Source: Sulfurimicrobium sp963741495
Lineage (GTDB): Bacteria > Pseudomonadota > Gammaproteobacteria > Burkholderiales > Sulfuricellaceae
Length of the DNA stretch: 64,000 nt
Direction of reading: 5' to 3'
NCBI GenBank assembly: GCA_963741495.1
Contig: CAVUID010000015.1
Coordinates: 310,001-374,000 of the forward strand
Of this stretch, positions 53,729 to 63,026 are shown piece by piece. The position numbers and the translations under genes are program-made. Numbering within the stretch: position 1 is the first letter of the stretch; each line of letters starts with the position of its first letter. A model generated the notes under the pieces. That model worked only from the letters and a program-made list of their open reading frames with translations. It was not told the origin of the DNA and searched no databases.

Positions 53729-54591
53729 ATGATTTATCCGATATCGAAAATGCGCCATCTACTCAGTAATGCCGCAACGGCGATCTTTCTGCTTCTTTTG
53801 TCATGCTCGGCATATGCAGAAGATTACTCGATCACCGCCAGTGAGTTAATGCAGTTACCGCGCTTTTGCCGTCTACTGTCCGAAGGGAACTTTGCTGCTG
53901 ATGCCAAACGACACCGAATTGATGCCCCCGGCCGGCGTGGATGCAACACTTCCAGCATTACTGCCACGGATTGAAGGATATGGTGCGGTCTTTCAGCGCT
54001 TCAAACAAAAATGACAGGCTTTATAAACTCAATGAGGCTATCGACGAGTTTCAATATGTATTGGCTCACACTCAGGCTTCTCCAGAATTCTACCCTATCT
54101 CGCAATGGTAAGAAGGGATCGAGCTCGCGCTTATGTGCGCATGGGAAATAGATAGCGACGCTGTGGCTGAGCTTATGGACGCAATCCGTATGGATCCTGG
54201 TTATGCTGCGGCTTATATCGAATTGATTAACGTCAATTTGAATATGGGGAATCGTGAAGGCGCATTAAATATCGCCCAGGAAGGCCTTGTCCGGATTCCA
54301 GATTCAAAGGTTTTACAGAAACATTACCGTGAGTTGGGCGGAAAACTGCCTTACCCCATGCCGATTGAGAAAAAAGAAGAAGCTGCCCCGGAGGTGAGTG
54401 AGAATTCCGCACAAGCAGAGGCCGAATCGCCAGCGATAACCCAGGCGCCCACTGGTACTCCCCCCAACCCTGAAAACAGCCAAGCTGCACAAGAGCCATT
54501 GCAAGACGATTCATCAGGCAGCACGGCAATAGGCACCCCAAGCAATCCATGGTGCCGGTTTTGCACGGAATCTGATATCAAGCCGCAGTAA
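53729..54591 (+). CDS. Exported TPR-like protein, frameshifted
   Basis: A signal peptide (MRHLLSNAATAIFLLLLSCSAYA) follows one of two ATG codons (53729, 53750). Other frames give WMQHFQHYCHGLKDMVR, KNDRLYKLNEAIDEFQYVLAHTQASPEFYPIS, RAYVRMGN and then AELMDAIRMDPGYAAAYIELINVNLNMGNREGALNIAQEGLVRIPDSK, which is a tandem TPR pattern. The C-terminus is a long Glu/Pro/Ala-rich tail. At least three frame changes are needed between 53890 and 54155. A periplasmic scaffold for polymer export is a fair guess, no more. Confidence 0.68.
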
Positions 54592-54623
54592 CCAGGATGG
54601 CCGGAATCGATGGTTCAACGAAT

Positions 54624-55600
54624 ATGAAGCGCCTTACCATTCTGGTATGCACGCACAATCGCTGGAATTTGCTGGAAAAACTGCTGCAATCCCTTAATTT
54701 GGCCAGCCGGCCAGCGGATTGGGAAGTCGGCATCCTGGTTGCCGCCAATGCCTGCACTGATGAAACACATCAGTCGCTTGGATTCCTATCTTGAACAGGC
54801 AGGCTGAAAATAATTGGCTGCCGCTTGAGTGGTTTGCTGAGCCGGTGGCGGGTAAATCCTTTGCTTTAAATAGTGCCATACCTCGCATTACTTCCGACCT
54901 GGTCGCATTGGTGGACGACGACCATAGGATTCCTGATGATTTTTTGGTCAATATTTGCCGTGTGGCAGATGCCCAGCCCGACACTGCCCTGTTTTGCGGC
55001 AGGATCTTGCCGGATTGGGACGGGACTGAGCCTGGATGGGTGCGTGATGATGGGGACTACAAAATTTATCCGCCCCCGATCCCTTGTTTTGAATTGGGGG
55101 ATGTAGCCCATTTCGTGACTGGAGACGAGATTACACCGGGTGGCGGCAACCTGTTTGTCAGGCGCGAGGTGTTTGGGCGGGTCGGTGAATTTTCCACTGA
55201 ACTTGGGCCCCAAGGCCACGACTTGGGCGGCGGGGAAGATACGGCTTTTGTATTAAGGCCCTGCGCTCAAGGGGTGCGGATGTCTGTACTCGCCAGATGT
55301 TGTTCAATTTCACTATGTCGACCCAGAACGGCTGAAGCCGGGTTTTCTCATACGTTTTGCATATCAGCGAACATTTGCGGCCGCTGCGCCTTGGGCCGGG
55401 CACCGGCAAGATGCCCGCCTATGTATGGCGGAAGCTCACAACCTATGGCATTAACGCGCTATTGTCATTCGGGTCGGACCGGCGACGGTTCTACATGATT
55501 CGAACGGCTGCGGCTCTTGGGGAAATTAAAGGGCTGTTTGAGGCCAATGCGGCTGCCCGGTTGTCTCGATCAGAGGCGGGAAGCGGTGGCTTTCCTGTAA
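54624..55600 (+). CDS. Glycosyltransferase family 2, several frameshifts
   Basis: Reading across frames gives MKRLTILVCTHNRWNLLEKLLQSL, AANACTDETHQSL, GKSFALNSAIPRITSDLVALVDDDHRIPDDFL with the DDDH metal site, GGGNLFVRREVFGRVGEF, HDLGGGEDTAFVL (ED motif) and a tail with FAYQRTFAAAA and MPAYVWRKLTTYGINALLSF. Frame changes lie near 54775, 55250 and 55390. The end is unclear: the last frame runs on into the next gene, but a single further shift would end it at TAA 55598-55600, just before a GTG that could start the sulfatase-like gene. Confidence 0.78.
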
Positions 55601-55602
55601 AC

Positions 55603-57745
55603 GTGGGCGTCGCTGTGCCTGCCGTGCTTGGCGGCTTGGCGGCATGGTGGGCCAGGCCGCTGGTGACGGAGGGGCTGCCTGTTGCGGCCGGTGTCGCTGC
55701 GCTGTGCGTGGCTGCTTTGCTGCTCAAATCGGTGCTGAATTTTTCACGCACCGGCCCCCAGCTCAAGTCGGAGATATTGCGCTACTACCTGCCGTATTCT
55801 TTGTATGCCTTGTCTCGCCTTGGTTTTTGGGCCTTCGTGCTGTGTTTGTTGATGGCGCTGGCTGGCGTTACCTTTTATTTTTCCCTGGCGGCGGCCTTGG
55901 ATTTTCCCATCTATCGCGGGGTTGCGGCAGTTTTTGGACTATTGGGCGTTGCGATAGCGACGGGCTTGCAGTTCTGCCGTCATCTTCTGTATATCCCGGG
56001 CAGCATAGAGGCTTCTTCGAACTACCGGATGAGCCGCTTTTATCCGTTATGGGCAAAGCTAACTCCAAGCCGGATCGAGGCGGCCTGGTATGCTTTGCTG
56101 TTTGTATTTACGGGCTCGGCAATGGCTGGTGGCGTGCGTTCAGGGTTGGCAGGCCAGGTGGAATATGCCCTCGGACTGCTTGCGGCGGCAGCGGCTTTTT
56201 TGATTCCCGCCGTTCTGTGGCGTGTGGGAAAAGAGCCGCGCCCTGTTCGTGCTGGGGCCGCAACGGATAGGCCAAATATTTTAATGATCGGGGCCGATTC
56301 CTTGCGCTCCGATCGCCTGGGGGTGAATGGCAATTCACGCGGCTTGACCCCCACGCTCGATGCATTGGCCCAAGCGTGGCGTGTTATTGGAGCAGTGCTT
56401 CGTGCCTTGCGCGCGCACGGCGCCCAGCCTGGCTTCCATGCTGAGCGGACGGTGGCCCCATAGCCACGGGATTCGCGATAATTTTTCCACCGTGGATGAG
56501 GCCGATCTGGGCCGGGCGCCGCTTCCTCACGTCCTGCAGGCGCACGGTTACCGTACGATTGCCGTGAGCGACTGGTGCGGTTCGGATCTTGGCAAGTTTC
56601 CGTTCGGCTTTGGTGAGGTCGATCTGCCGCAGGATCAATGGAATATCCGGTACCTTATCCGGCAGGGCCCAAAGGACATTCGCCTTTTTTTGTCGCTCTT
56701 TACGCACAATGATTTTGGCCGCCGCTTTTTACCGGAGCTTTACTATCTGGCGGGTGTTCCGATGACATCGGAACTGGGCAGGCGCACTCGTAGTGCAATC
56801 AGCCGATGTGCACGGGAGGGAAGCCCGTTTTTTCTGAATGTGTTCATGTCTGCCACGCATGCGCCTTTCGGTTCCGAATACCCCTATTACACCCAACATG
56901 CGTCCAGGGCGTATTCCGGGTGTTCCAAATTTGTCATGAGCGGCCTCAATGAGCCTTTCGAGGTGATTCAGCGCCAGAAACAGGGCAAGGAATTTTTTGA
57001 TCTTGAACAAGTGCTGAATTTGTATGATGGCTGCGTGAGCAACTTTGACAACGAGGTTGCACGCACTCTCGATCATCTTGAGCAGTGCGGCCTGACAGAC
57101 AATACCATTGTGGTGATCTACAGCGATCATGGCATGGAGTTTTTTGAACGGGAAACCTGGGGCCAGGGCAATAGTGTGATTGTCGACGATAGCTCGCGCA
57201 TCCCCTTGATCATTGCCGACCCGCGTCGACCGAATGGTCAAACCATCAGCCATACTGTGCGCAGCGTCGATTTGGCTCCCACGCTTCTGGATCTGGTTGG
57301 CCTGCCCATCCCCAAAGAGATGCAGGGGATTTCCCTCAAGCAATGCATTGATGGCGAGATTGACGACCCGGGCCTTGCCGCTTTTGCCGAAACCGGGATA
57401 TGGGTGACCCGTGTCCCGAGCATGGAAGAAAATCACATTTCTTATCCGGATTTGCCTGATCTGCTGGAGATACCGGACAAACGGGATGGAACAATGGCGA
57501 TCAAAGCCGAATATCGGGATTTGATCGTTAGTGCAAAGGATCGCATGGTGCGTACCGATCGCTGGAAACTTGTTCATCTTCCTATGAAGGATGGGGTTTC
57601 CCGCAGACTATTCGATCTGGAGAATGACCCGACATGCCTGAAAGACGTGTCAGCCATTTATCCCGAAGTGATGGCTGAAATGAGCGTTTTATTGAACAAG
57701 TGGCTGACAGATGACACCGACGGGAGAACTGATGCTCCCTGTTAA
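55603..57745 (+). CDS. Membrane-anchored sulfatase-superfamily protein, one frameshift
   Basis: The N-terminal 200 residues hold about five membrane segments (VPAVLGGLAAWWARPL, AALCVAALLLKSVL, FWAFVLCLLMALAGVTFYFS, VAAVFGLLGVAIATGLQF, LGLLAAAAAFLIPAVLW). The alkaline-phosphatase-fold domain follows: NILMIGADSLRSDRL, then after a frame change near 56370 RGVLLEQCFVPCARTAPSLASMLSG and IVVIYSDHGMEFFERETWGQGN. Where true sulfatases have C/S-x-P-S-R, this protein has T-A-P-S-L, so formylglycine cannot form. It may be a transferase or phosphatase-like enzyme acting outside the membrane. The start (GTG 55603) is uncertain. Confidence 0.75.
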
Positions 57746-58721
57746 TGAAAAGCATGGTTCGCATAGTGACATGCGCGTAAGTGTCGTGATTCCTGCATAC
57801 AACTCAGCACGTTTTCTGCCGGAGACAATCGAAAGTGTGCGGCAGCAGACGACTCCGGTGCATGAAATCATTGTCGTGGATGACGGATCAGCGGACGAGA
57901 CGGAGCAAGTCATTCAATCTCTTGGCGAGGGCATTGTTTATATTCGACAAGCCAATGCCGGGGTGTCTGCCGCGAGAAACCGGGGTATCGCTCAGGCGAC
58001 AGGTGAAATCATCGCGTTTCTGGATGCAGATGATCTATGGCTTCCGCAAAAGGTGGAAAATCAGATCAGGGTATTTCTGGATAACCCGGATGTGGCGCTG
58101 GTTGCCACCGACAGGATGGATGTCGATGCGCAGGGCGGCTTGCTGCTGGATTCATTATTCAAGAAACAGGGGCTCTATGAGTTTTTTTCAGAATTGCGTG
58201 GCAAACCGGTTTCACAAGCCCTGAGCCGCCTGGTGCAGGTGAATTTCATTCCCACCAGCAGTGTCATGGTGCGCAAATCGGCACTTACTCAAGTTGGTGT
58301 TTTCGATACGACGATACGTTATGGGGAGGATCTTGAGCTGTGGGCGCGCATTTCGGCGCAATATCCCATCACCTGTCTTCCCGAGGTGCTGATACGCTAT
58401 CGTCAGCACGGTAATAATGCGACCCAGGCCACTGAAAAGCTTTTGCTCGACATGGTTCAAGTCATGAAACGCATTCGTTCCTGGGGTGGCCAGGCTTTGA
58501 GCAAAGAGGATACGAATGCAGATCAGGCCGTAGCCCAAGCCCTGTGGGAGTTGGGTTACTGGTATTTCACCTCGAACTCACCGCGAAGAGCCTGCTCGCC
58601 ATTTTTTGAAAGTTTCAGGGAGAAGCCTTCATTACGAGCCCTGATGTATGCCGGGTTTAGTCTGGTCCCACCGGGCGCTATCAGAAATATCCGGCGCCTG
58701 AAACAAAAAACTCTTGGTTGA
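57732..58721 (+). CDS. Glycosyltransferase family 2
   Basis: A 329-residue GT-A protein with RVSVVIPAYNSARFLPETIESVRQQT, EIIVVDDGSADETEQVI, RNRGIAQATGEIIAFLDADDLWLP (DxD) and IRYGEDLELWARISAQYPI. ATG 57732 follows CGGGAG and overlaps the previous gene by 14 bases, so translation is coupled. An upstream ATG at 57711 is less likely. The frame is intact. Confidence 0.92.
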   Translation: MLPVNEKHGSHSDMRVSVVIPAYNSARFLPETIESVRQQTTPVHEIIVVDDGSADETEQVIQSLGEGIVYIRQANAGVSAARNRGIAQATGEIIAFLDADDLWLPQKVENQIRVFLDNPDVALVATDRMDVDAQGGLLLDSLFKKQGLYEFFSELRGKPVSQALSRLVQVNFIPTSSVMVRKSALTQVGVFDTTIRYGEDLELWARISAQYPITCLPEVLIRYRQHGNNATQATEKLLLDMVQVMKRIRSWGGQALSKEDTNADQAVAQALWELGYWYFTSNSPRRACSPFFESFREKPSLRALMYAGFSLVPPGAIRNIRRLKQKTLG

Positions 58722-58725
58722 TTTT

Positions 58726-59955
58726 ATGTCTATTGATAAGCGTCAAAAACGCATTCTTTACGTGGAAAATGGCATCGGCTATGGCGGCGCCATTATTTGC
58801 CTGCGGCATCTGGTGAGAAACCTGGATCGGAACAAGTTCGAACCCATGGTGATCACCGGGCTTACCGGTCCGCAATATCGGGAGATTGCTTCCGAAGCGC
58901 ACTGGAAGCATATTCCGGACCGCCATCTGGATGTGGTATCCATGAAACGCAAGCTGCAGGCAGCGCGGTGGCCGAATGTATTGCCCGGTTTGCGATGGCT
59001 GGCCAACCAGGTGCTTTCAAGGCTGGATGATGTGTTTAATTTCCTGCCGGCCTTGCTCCAGACGCTGTGGACTGTTCAGCGCTTTAAGCCTGATCTGATC
59101 CATGCCAACAATGAACCATTGTGCAACCGTTCCGCAATACTGGCAGGCAAACTGCTGGGCGTTCCCGTCGTTGCCCACGTTCGCGGGGATCAACAAGGTT
59201 CGATGCTGATGCAATCATTTTTTAAAATGCCTGACTATTTTGTCACCGTGTCCCGCTGGGTTTCGGACAGCATCGGGCGTTTAGGCGTGCCGGCGGAAAA
59301 GCGGACCTATATCTACGATGGTATCGAGCTGCACAAACTCAATCTGGCCGCAGATGGCCAAGCGTTTCGCAGGCAGCACCAGCTTCCGGAGGATGCCTTC
59401 ATCGTGGGCCTGGTGGGTTTGCTGATACCCTGGAAAGGCCAGGTTATTTTTATCGAGGCTGCACGACAATTGCTGCACGAAATGCCGAATGCCGTTTTTG
59501 CAATCGTAGGGGGAACGCCGGAAGAATGCCGGGCCTATGAGGCTGATTTGAGGAAGCTCGTTGAGCAGCCCGAATTGAATGGCAGGGTCGTATTTACCGG
59601 CCATGTGAGCGATATGGCTGCGGTTTATAATGGACTGGATGTCGTGCTTTCTGCTTCGACTTCCCCGGAACCGCTTGGCACTATGATTATCGAGGCCATG
59701 ACCATGGCGCGACCCCTTATCGCCCCGAATCATGGCGGTGCCGTGGAAATGATCGAGAACGGCAAAACCGGGCTGCTATTCAAAGCGGGGAGTGCTACAA
59801 GATCTTGCCGAAAGATTCTCACCCTTTACCGTGATCCGGCTCTGCGCAAGGCTGTTGGGCAGTCGGCACGCGCCCATGCGTTGAAGACCTTTTCTGTTGA
59901 AGAGCATGTCCGGCATATCGAAGGTGTGTACAAGCAACTGCTGAAAATGCCCTGA
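58726..59955 (+). CDS. Glycosyltransferase family 4
   Basis: A 409-residue GT-B retaining enzyme. RILYVENGIGYGGAIICLRHLV is the N-terminal acceptor loop, LIPWKGQVIFIEAARQLL the start of the donor domain, and STSPEPLGTMIIEAMTMARPLIAPNHGGAVEMIENGKTGLLF the EX7E sugar-nucleotide motif. ATG 58726 lies four bases after the previous stop. It is the last glycosyltransferase of the plus-strand run. Confidence 0.93.
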   Translation: MSIDKRQKRILYVENGIGYGGAIICLRHLVRNLDRNKFEPMVITGLTGPQYREIASEAHWKHIPDRHLDVVSMKRKLQAARWPNVLPGLRWLANQVLSRLDDVFNFLPALLQTLWTVQRFKPDLIHANNEPLCNRSAILAGKLLGVPVVAHVRGDQQGSMLMQSFFKMPDYFVTVSRWVSDSIGRLGVPAEKRTYIYDGIELHKLNLAADGQAFRRQHQLPEDAFIVGLVGLLIPWKGQVIFIEAARQLLHEMPNAVFAIVGGTPEECRAYEADLRKLVEQPELNGRVVFTGHVSDMAAVYNGLDVVLSASTSPEPLGTMIIEAMTMARPLIAPNHGGAVEMIENGKTGLLFKAGSATRSCRKILTLYRDPALRKAVGQSARAHALKTFSVEEHVRHIEGVYKQLLKMP

Positions 59956-60003
59956 GCTTTAATTTAAACTGAACATCAAGAACAGGTTTTGAAGTTTGGG
60001 TTT

Positions 60004-60035
60004 GTTGGGTTACGCGATAAGGCCGCTAACCCAAC
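60004..60035. repeat. REP-like hairpin between the GT4 gene and cysC
   Basis: GTTGGGTTACGCG and CGCTAACCCAAC form a stem around ATAAGGC. Sequences of the form 'GGTTGGGTTAGC...GCGTAACCCAAC' are common intergenic repeats in proteobacterial genomes; I know the pattern from memory and see one copy here. It may also limit read-through. Confidence 0.55.
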
Positions 60036-60139
60036 CTACATGAGGCGCGTCGTTGCGTCGACGCGTATCCGGGCTTTCAGTCCGTGATTTAAACCCACCA
60101 GTTTCGCTGCAGGTAGTAGTAATCATTTGGAGGTATCAA

Positions 60140-60763
60140 ATGTCTATTGATGTGACACGCCAGACCGTCTGGCAACAGCTAAGTATTGACCGAGCATCCC
60201 GCTCCCGGTTGATGAATCAGAACCCATGTTGCCTCTGGTTAACCGGTCTTTCGGCATCCGGAAAATCCACCATTGCAGATTTGCTTGAAAAACGTCTACA
60301 TGCCACGGGGCGGCATACATATTTGCTGGATGGCGATAACGTCCGCCATGGCTTGAATCGGGATTTGGGATTTTCGGACGACGATCGTATCGAGAACATT
60401 CGCCGGGTGGCGGAGGTGGCCCGACTGATGGTGGATGCCGGGTTGATTGTGCTGGTTTCGTTTATTTCGCCATTCAAGGTTGAGCGCCGCATGGCGCGCA
60501 ATCTGTTTGGGGAGGGTGAGTTTATTGAGGTTTTTGTCGATACCCCGCTGGCTGAATGCGAGCGCCGCGACCCTAAAGGGCTTTACGCCAAAGCACGGCG
60601 CGGCGAGTTGAAACAATTTACAGGCATTGATAGCGCATACGAAGCGCCTGAAACACCCGAGGTGCACCTTTTTCCTGATCAGCAAATGACTGCGGAAAAA
60701 TGTGCCGAGCAGATATTGGCATATTTGGGAGGGCCTCAGAAAACGGAAAAAAATGTACGGTAA
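60140..60763 (+). CDS. cysC: Adenylylsulfate (APS) kinase
   Basis: CysC phosphorylates APS to PAPS, the sulfate donor. The 207-residue protein has the Walker A loop CLWLTGLSASGKSTIADLLEKRL, LDGDNVRHGLNRDLGFSDDDRIENIRRVAEVA, the SFISPFKVERRMAR lid and DPKGLYAKARRGELKQFTGIDSAYEAPE. ATG 60140 is fixed by TTGGAGG. Standing alone in a glycan locus and not with assimilatory cysDN, it probably feeds the sulfotransferase at 52747. Confidence 0.95.
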   Translation: MSIDVTRQTVWQQLSIDRASRSRLMNQNPCCLWLTGLSASGKSTIADLLEKRLHATGRHTYLLDGDNVRHGLNRDLGFSDDDRIENIRRVAEVARLMVDAGLIVLVSFISPFKVERRMARNLFGEGEFIEVFVDTPLAECERRDPKGLYAKARRGELKQFTGIDSAYEAPETPEVHLFPDQQMTAEKCAEQILAYLGGPQKTEKNVR

Positions 60764-60775
60764 GGCGACGAGTGG

Positions 60776-60804
60776 CCTTCTTGGAAACAATGCCTGCAAG
60801 AAGG
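60776..60804. terminator. Possible stem-loop behind cysC
   Basis: A perfect eight-base stem CCTTCTTG / CAAGAAGG with a 13-base loop lies 13 bases after the cysC stop and upstream of nothing on this strand. There is no T tract. Confidence 0.4.
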
Positions 60805-60898
60805 TTGCGTAATAATGCGGCCACATCCAGTGGGCGCAGGCTTGGGTTATTCTCGAAAACCATTCTCGCTCCGAGCTGGGTTAAACGGCGAGTTTCAA

Positions 60899-60926
60899 GA
60901 AGCCGGGATCAGGAAGCCGGGATCAG
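60899..60926. repeat. 14-base tandem duplication at the mqsA end
   Basis: GAAGCCGGGATCAG occurs twice in direct tandem. The second copy contains the mqsA stop codon (TCA on this strand, 60923-60925). Confidence 0.8.
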
Positions 60927-61324
60927 GCGGCTCTGACCTCGTTGAGCAGATCGGGGTGCCGCTCCAGCACCTTGAGCAACTTCACCAAGGCCAGCGGTGG
61001 CTTTGTCTTGCCGGTCTCGTAGCGCGAGAAGGCATTGATGCCGCCGCCGAAAATTTCAGCCGCTTCGCGCTGGTCGAGAGCGAGCTTCTTGCGCACGCGG
61101 GTGATGAAGCCGGGATCGACGATGGCCGCATTCACCTGCTTCGAGAAGGCGCGCATCTCGCGCATGACGCGATCAGATTCCGTCGCGTCCAGGATCGACT
61201 CGGCACAGGCTGGGCAGAAGTCACCAGTCACCGCTGTAATGAGGGTAGTTTCACCCTTGTAAGTGTAGGGCAGGTCGCGGGTATCGTGGATCAGTTCCGC
61301 AGCGCCGCAAACAGGACATTTCAT
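60923..61324 (-). CDS. mqsA: MqsA-type antitoxin
   Basis: MqsA neutralises MqsR and represses the operon. The N-terminal zinc domain has two CxxC pairs (MKCPVCGAAE and DFCPACAESI), and the C-terminal helix-turn-helix reads LALDQREAAEIFGGGINAFSRYETGKTKPPLALVKLLKVL. AGGAG lies eight bases ahead of the ATG at 61324, which gives the usual MKCPVC start; an ATG two codons earlier overlaps the mqsR stop. The toxin gene comes first, as in E. coli. Length is 133 residues. Confidence 0.94.
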   Translation of the reverse strand: MKCPVCGAAELIHDTRDLPYTYKGETTLITAVTGDFCPACAESILDATESDRVMREMRAFSKQVNAAIVDPGFITRVRKKLALDQREAAEIFGGGINAFSRYETGKTKPPLALVKLLKVLERHPDLLNEVRAA

Positions 61325-61326
61325 GT

Positions 61327-61623
61327 TCATAGCTCCTTGAATGACACGATCAGCACGTCATCGATGACCGTCAGCTTCAGATACACGTCGCCCACCTGCG
61401 TGCTTGGGCGGTACACGTCCTGCCAGACCGTGTGATCGACGTGCGTAGTCATGCTCTTGTGGAAATCCGCTGGCGTGAGTGCCATCACCACAGCCAGCAT
61501 GTCGGAGAACTCAAGACCCAACGCATTCGCACCGGCTCGCGCCGCGTGCGTGGTACGCACTTTGCCTGCTTCAAGCAGGGCTTTGGCTGTCGCCAGCTTG
61601 CAGTGTGGGGTTCGTTTCTCCAC
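61327..61623 (-). CDS. mqsR: MqsR-type mRNA interferase toxin
   Basis: MqsR is a RelE-fold RNase that cuts mRNA at GC-containing sites. The 98-residue protein begins MEKRTPH from a GTG at 61623 and contains DFHKSMTTHVDHTVWQDVYRP and GDVYLKLTVIDDVLIVSFKE, nearly the same as in E. coli MqsR. Its stop overlaps an mqsA ATG. The GTG start may keep toxin output low. Confidence 0.95.
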   Translation of the reverse strand: MEKRTPHCKLATAKALLEAGKVRTTHAARAGANALGLEFSDMLAVVMALTPADFHKSMTTHVDHTVWQDVYRPSTQVGDVYLKLTVIDDVLIVSFKEL

Positions 61624-61634
61624 GGGCGAATGCT

Positions 61635-61647
61635 AACCTAGTTGGTT
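61635..61647. promoter_or_regulatory. Candidate MqsA operator
   Basis: AACCTAGTTGGTT lies 12 bases before the mqsR start. It has the same 13-base layout as the E. coli MqsA site (AACCT-N3-AGGTT) with one arm base changed. A second TTGGTT is at 61661-61666, so two sites may exist. Confidence 0.6.
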
Positions 61648-61705
61648 TGATTATGGCAAGTTGGTTAGTTTTCTTTGGCGTACGATTTTTCTGTTTTCTG
61701 CGGCA

Positions 61706-63026
61706 CTACGGCTGCTTCATGTGCTGCTTCCGAGCACCAGGCGTGGCCTGATCTGCGTCGAGTTCAGCAGGCTTCCCCTGTTCCAGCGTACCCCACTTGT
61801 TCTTGACGGCAATCTGGTAGGTCAGCACCAGAATAATCACCAGGTGGTAGTAGTAATCGAAATACGCAAGACCAAGAAATGCGCCGCCCGTCGCATAGCC
61901 AACCATGCTCACCTGGGTCATGGCGGCCAGGTCAACGGCCCATTTCCGGTTCGGATCCTTGCGGCATTCCCGGATGACCTTGCTCCCCGTTCGCCATGCC
62001 AGCAGCCCAATGAGCACGAACAAGCCAAAGCCAATGAAGCCATGCTCGCCCATGACTTCGAAATAGATGCTGTGCACGTCGTGTACGTTCCATGGGTCCG
62101 GGGCGTACTGGTGGAAAGTGGGCGCTTGAAAGGTTTCGAATCCCCCGCCGGTGATGCGATCCTTTGCCACGTTAAAGGCGACATGCCAGGCATTGATGCG
62201 GCCCATCGCCGAGGCGTCCTGCTCGTAGGTCTTGATGGTGTTCATGCGGTCCCAGTATTGCTGGGGCATGACTGCGGCGATCAATACGACTGCCATGATG
62301 ATATAGACCGCTGTAGTTGCCCTGTTGCGGCTTTTCAGCCAGAGCAGGCCGCCCATGGCTGCCGCAGCCAGCAAGGCGCCGCGGGATTGCGTCCCGATGG
62401 CGGCAATCCCGGTCAGTATCATGCTGGCTGCCAGCCCCATTCGTATCCACTTGTGCTGGTGTCTGAAGGTGCAGGTAGCGAAGCAAGGGTACTGTCATGA
62501 TCATGGCCAGCCCAATTTCGTTGTTGCCGGCAATGAAAGTGGTTGCCGGACCCCATACATGGTGTTCGCCACCTTTCAGAATCGTGAAGATGCCGCCTTT
62601 GACTCCGTAGAATGCAATGGAAAGCGCGATGACCCACACCAGGCCTTCCAGGCGTTTCCGGCTTGTTATCAGCATCGCGGTCAGCAGTGTCATGATCTGT
62701 ATCTTCAGGACCTTGTCCCACTGCGCCCAGGCGAGCTCTGGGTAAAAGGCAAAGAAAGTGGTGAATGTCACCCAGCCCAGAAAGACGAACAACAGGACAA
62801 TTTCCGGGGTCCACGGCATGCGCTTGGGTTCTTTCGATAACAGGTATGCCGTCAGGGTGACTACGGCGGTCATGAGCGCGAATGGAATGTTGAGCGCGAA
62901 GCCCCACGCCAGCTTGTGGGGGTTCATGTAGCCCAGCCAGGACCAAAGATAAATCCCGTAGTGAGGATGCTTGAATACCAGCAGCAGGGCGCCGAATACG
63001 ACGACGGTGACAAAAATATCTCTCAC
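61706..63026 (-). CDS. O-antigen-ligase-like membrane protein (exosortase-A-associated type), one frameshift
   Basis: An integral membrane protein of about 440 residues. The start MRDIFVTVVVFGALLLVFKHPHYGIYLWSWLGYMNPHKL and KEPKRMPWTPEIVLL match what I know of the putative O-glycosylation ligases of exosortase-A loci. The frame breaks near 62455 (LLRYLHLQTPAQ to KWIRMGLAAS), then GIAAIGTQSRGALLAAAAMGGL and WNVHDVHSIYFEVMGEHGFIGFG show the Wzy_C/WaaL loop. It would join a finished glycan to its carrier. It is convergent with the preceding block and coupled to the ligase gene upstream of it (ATGA). Confidence 0.85.

Noticed and set aside
60618..60863. Minus-strand ORF of 81 codons overlapping the cysC 3' end
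   Set aside because: More than half overlaps the certain cysC gene antisense, and nothing in its sequence resembles a known family.
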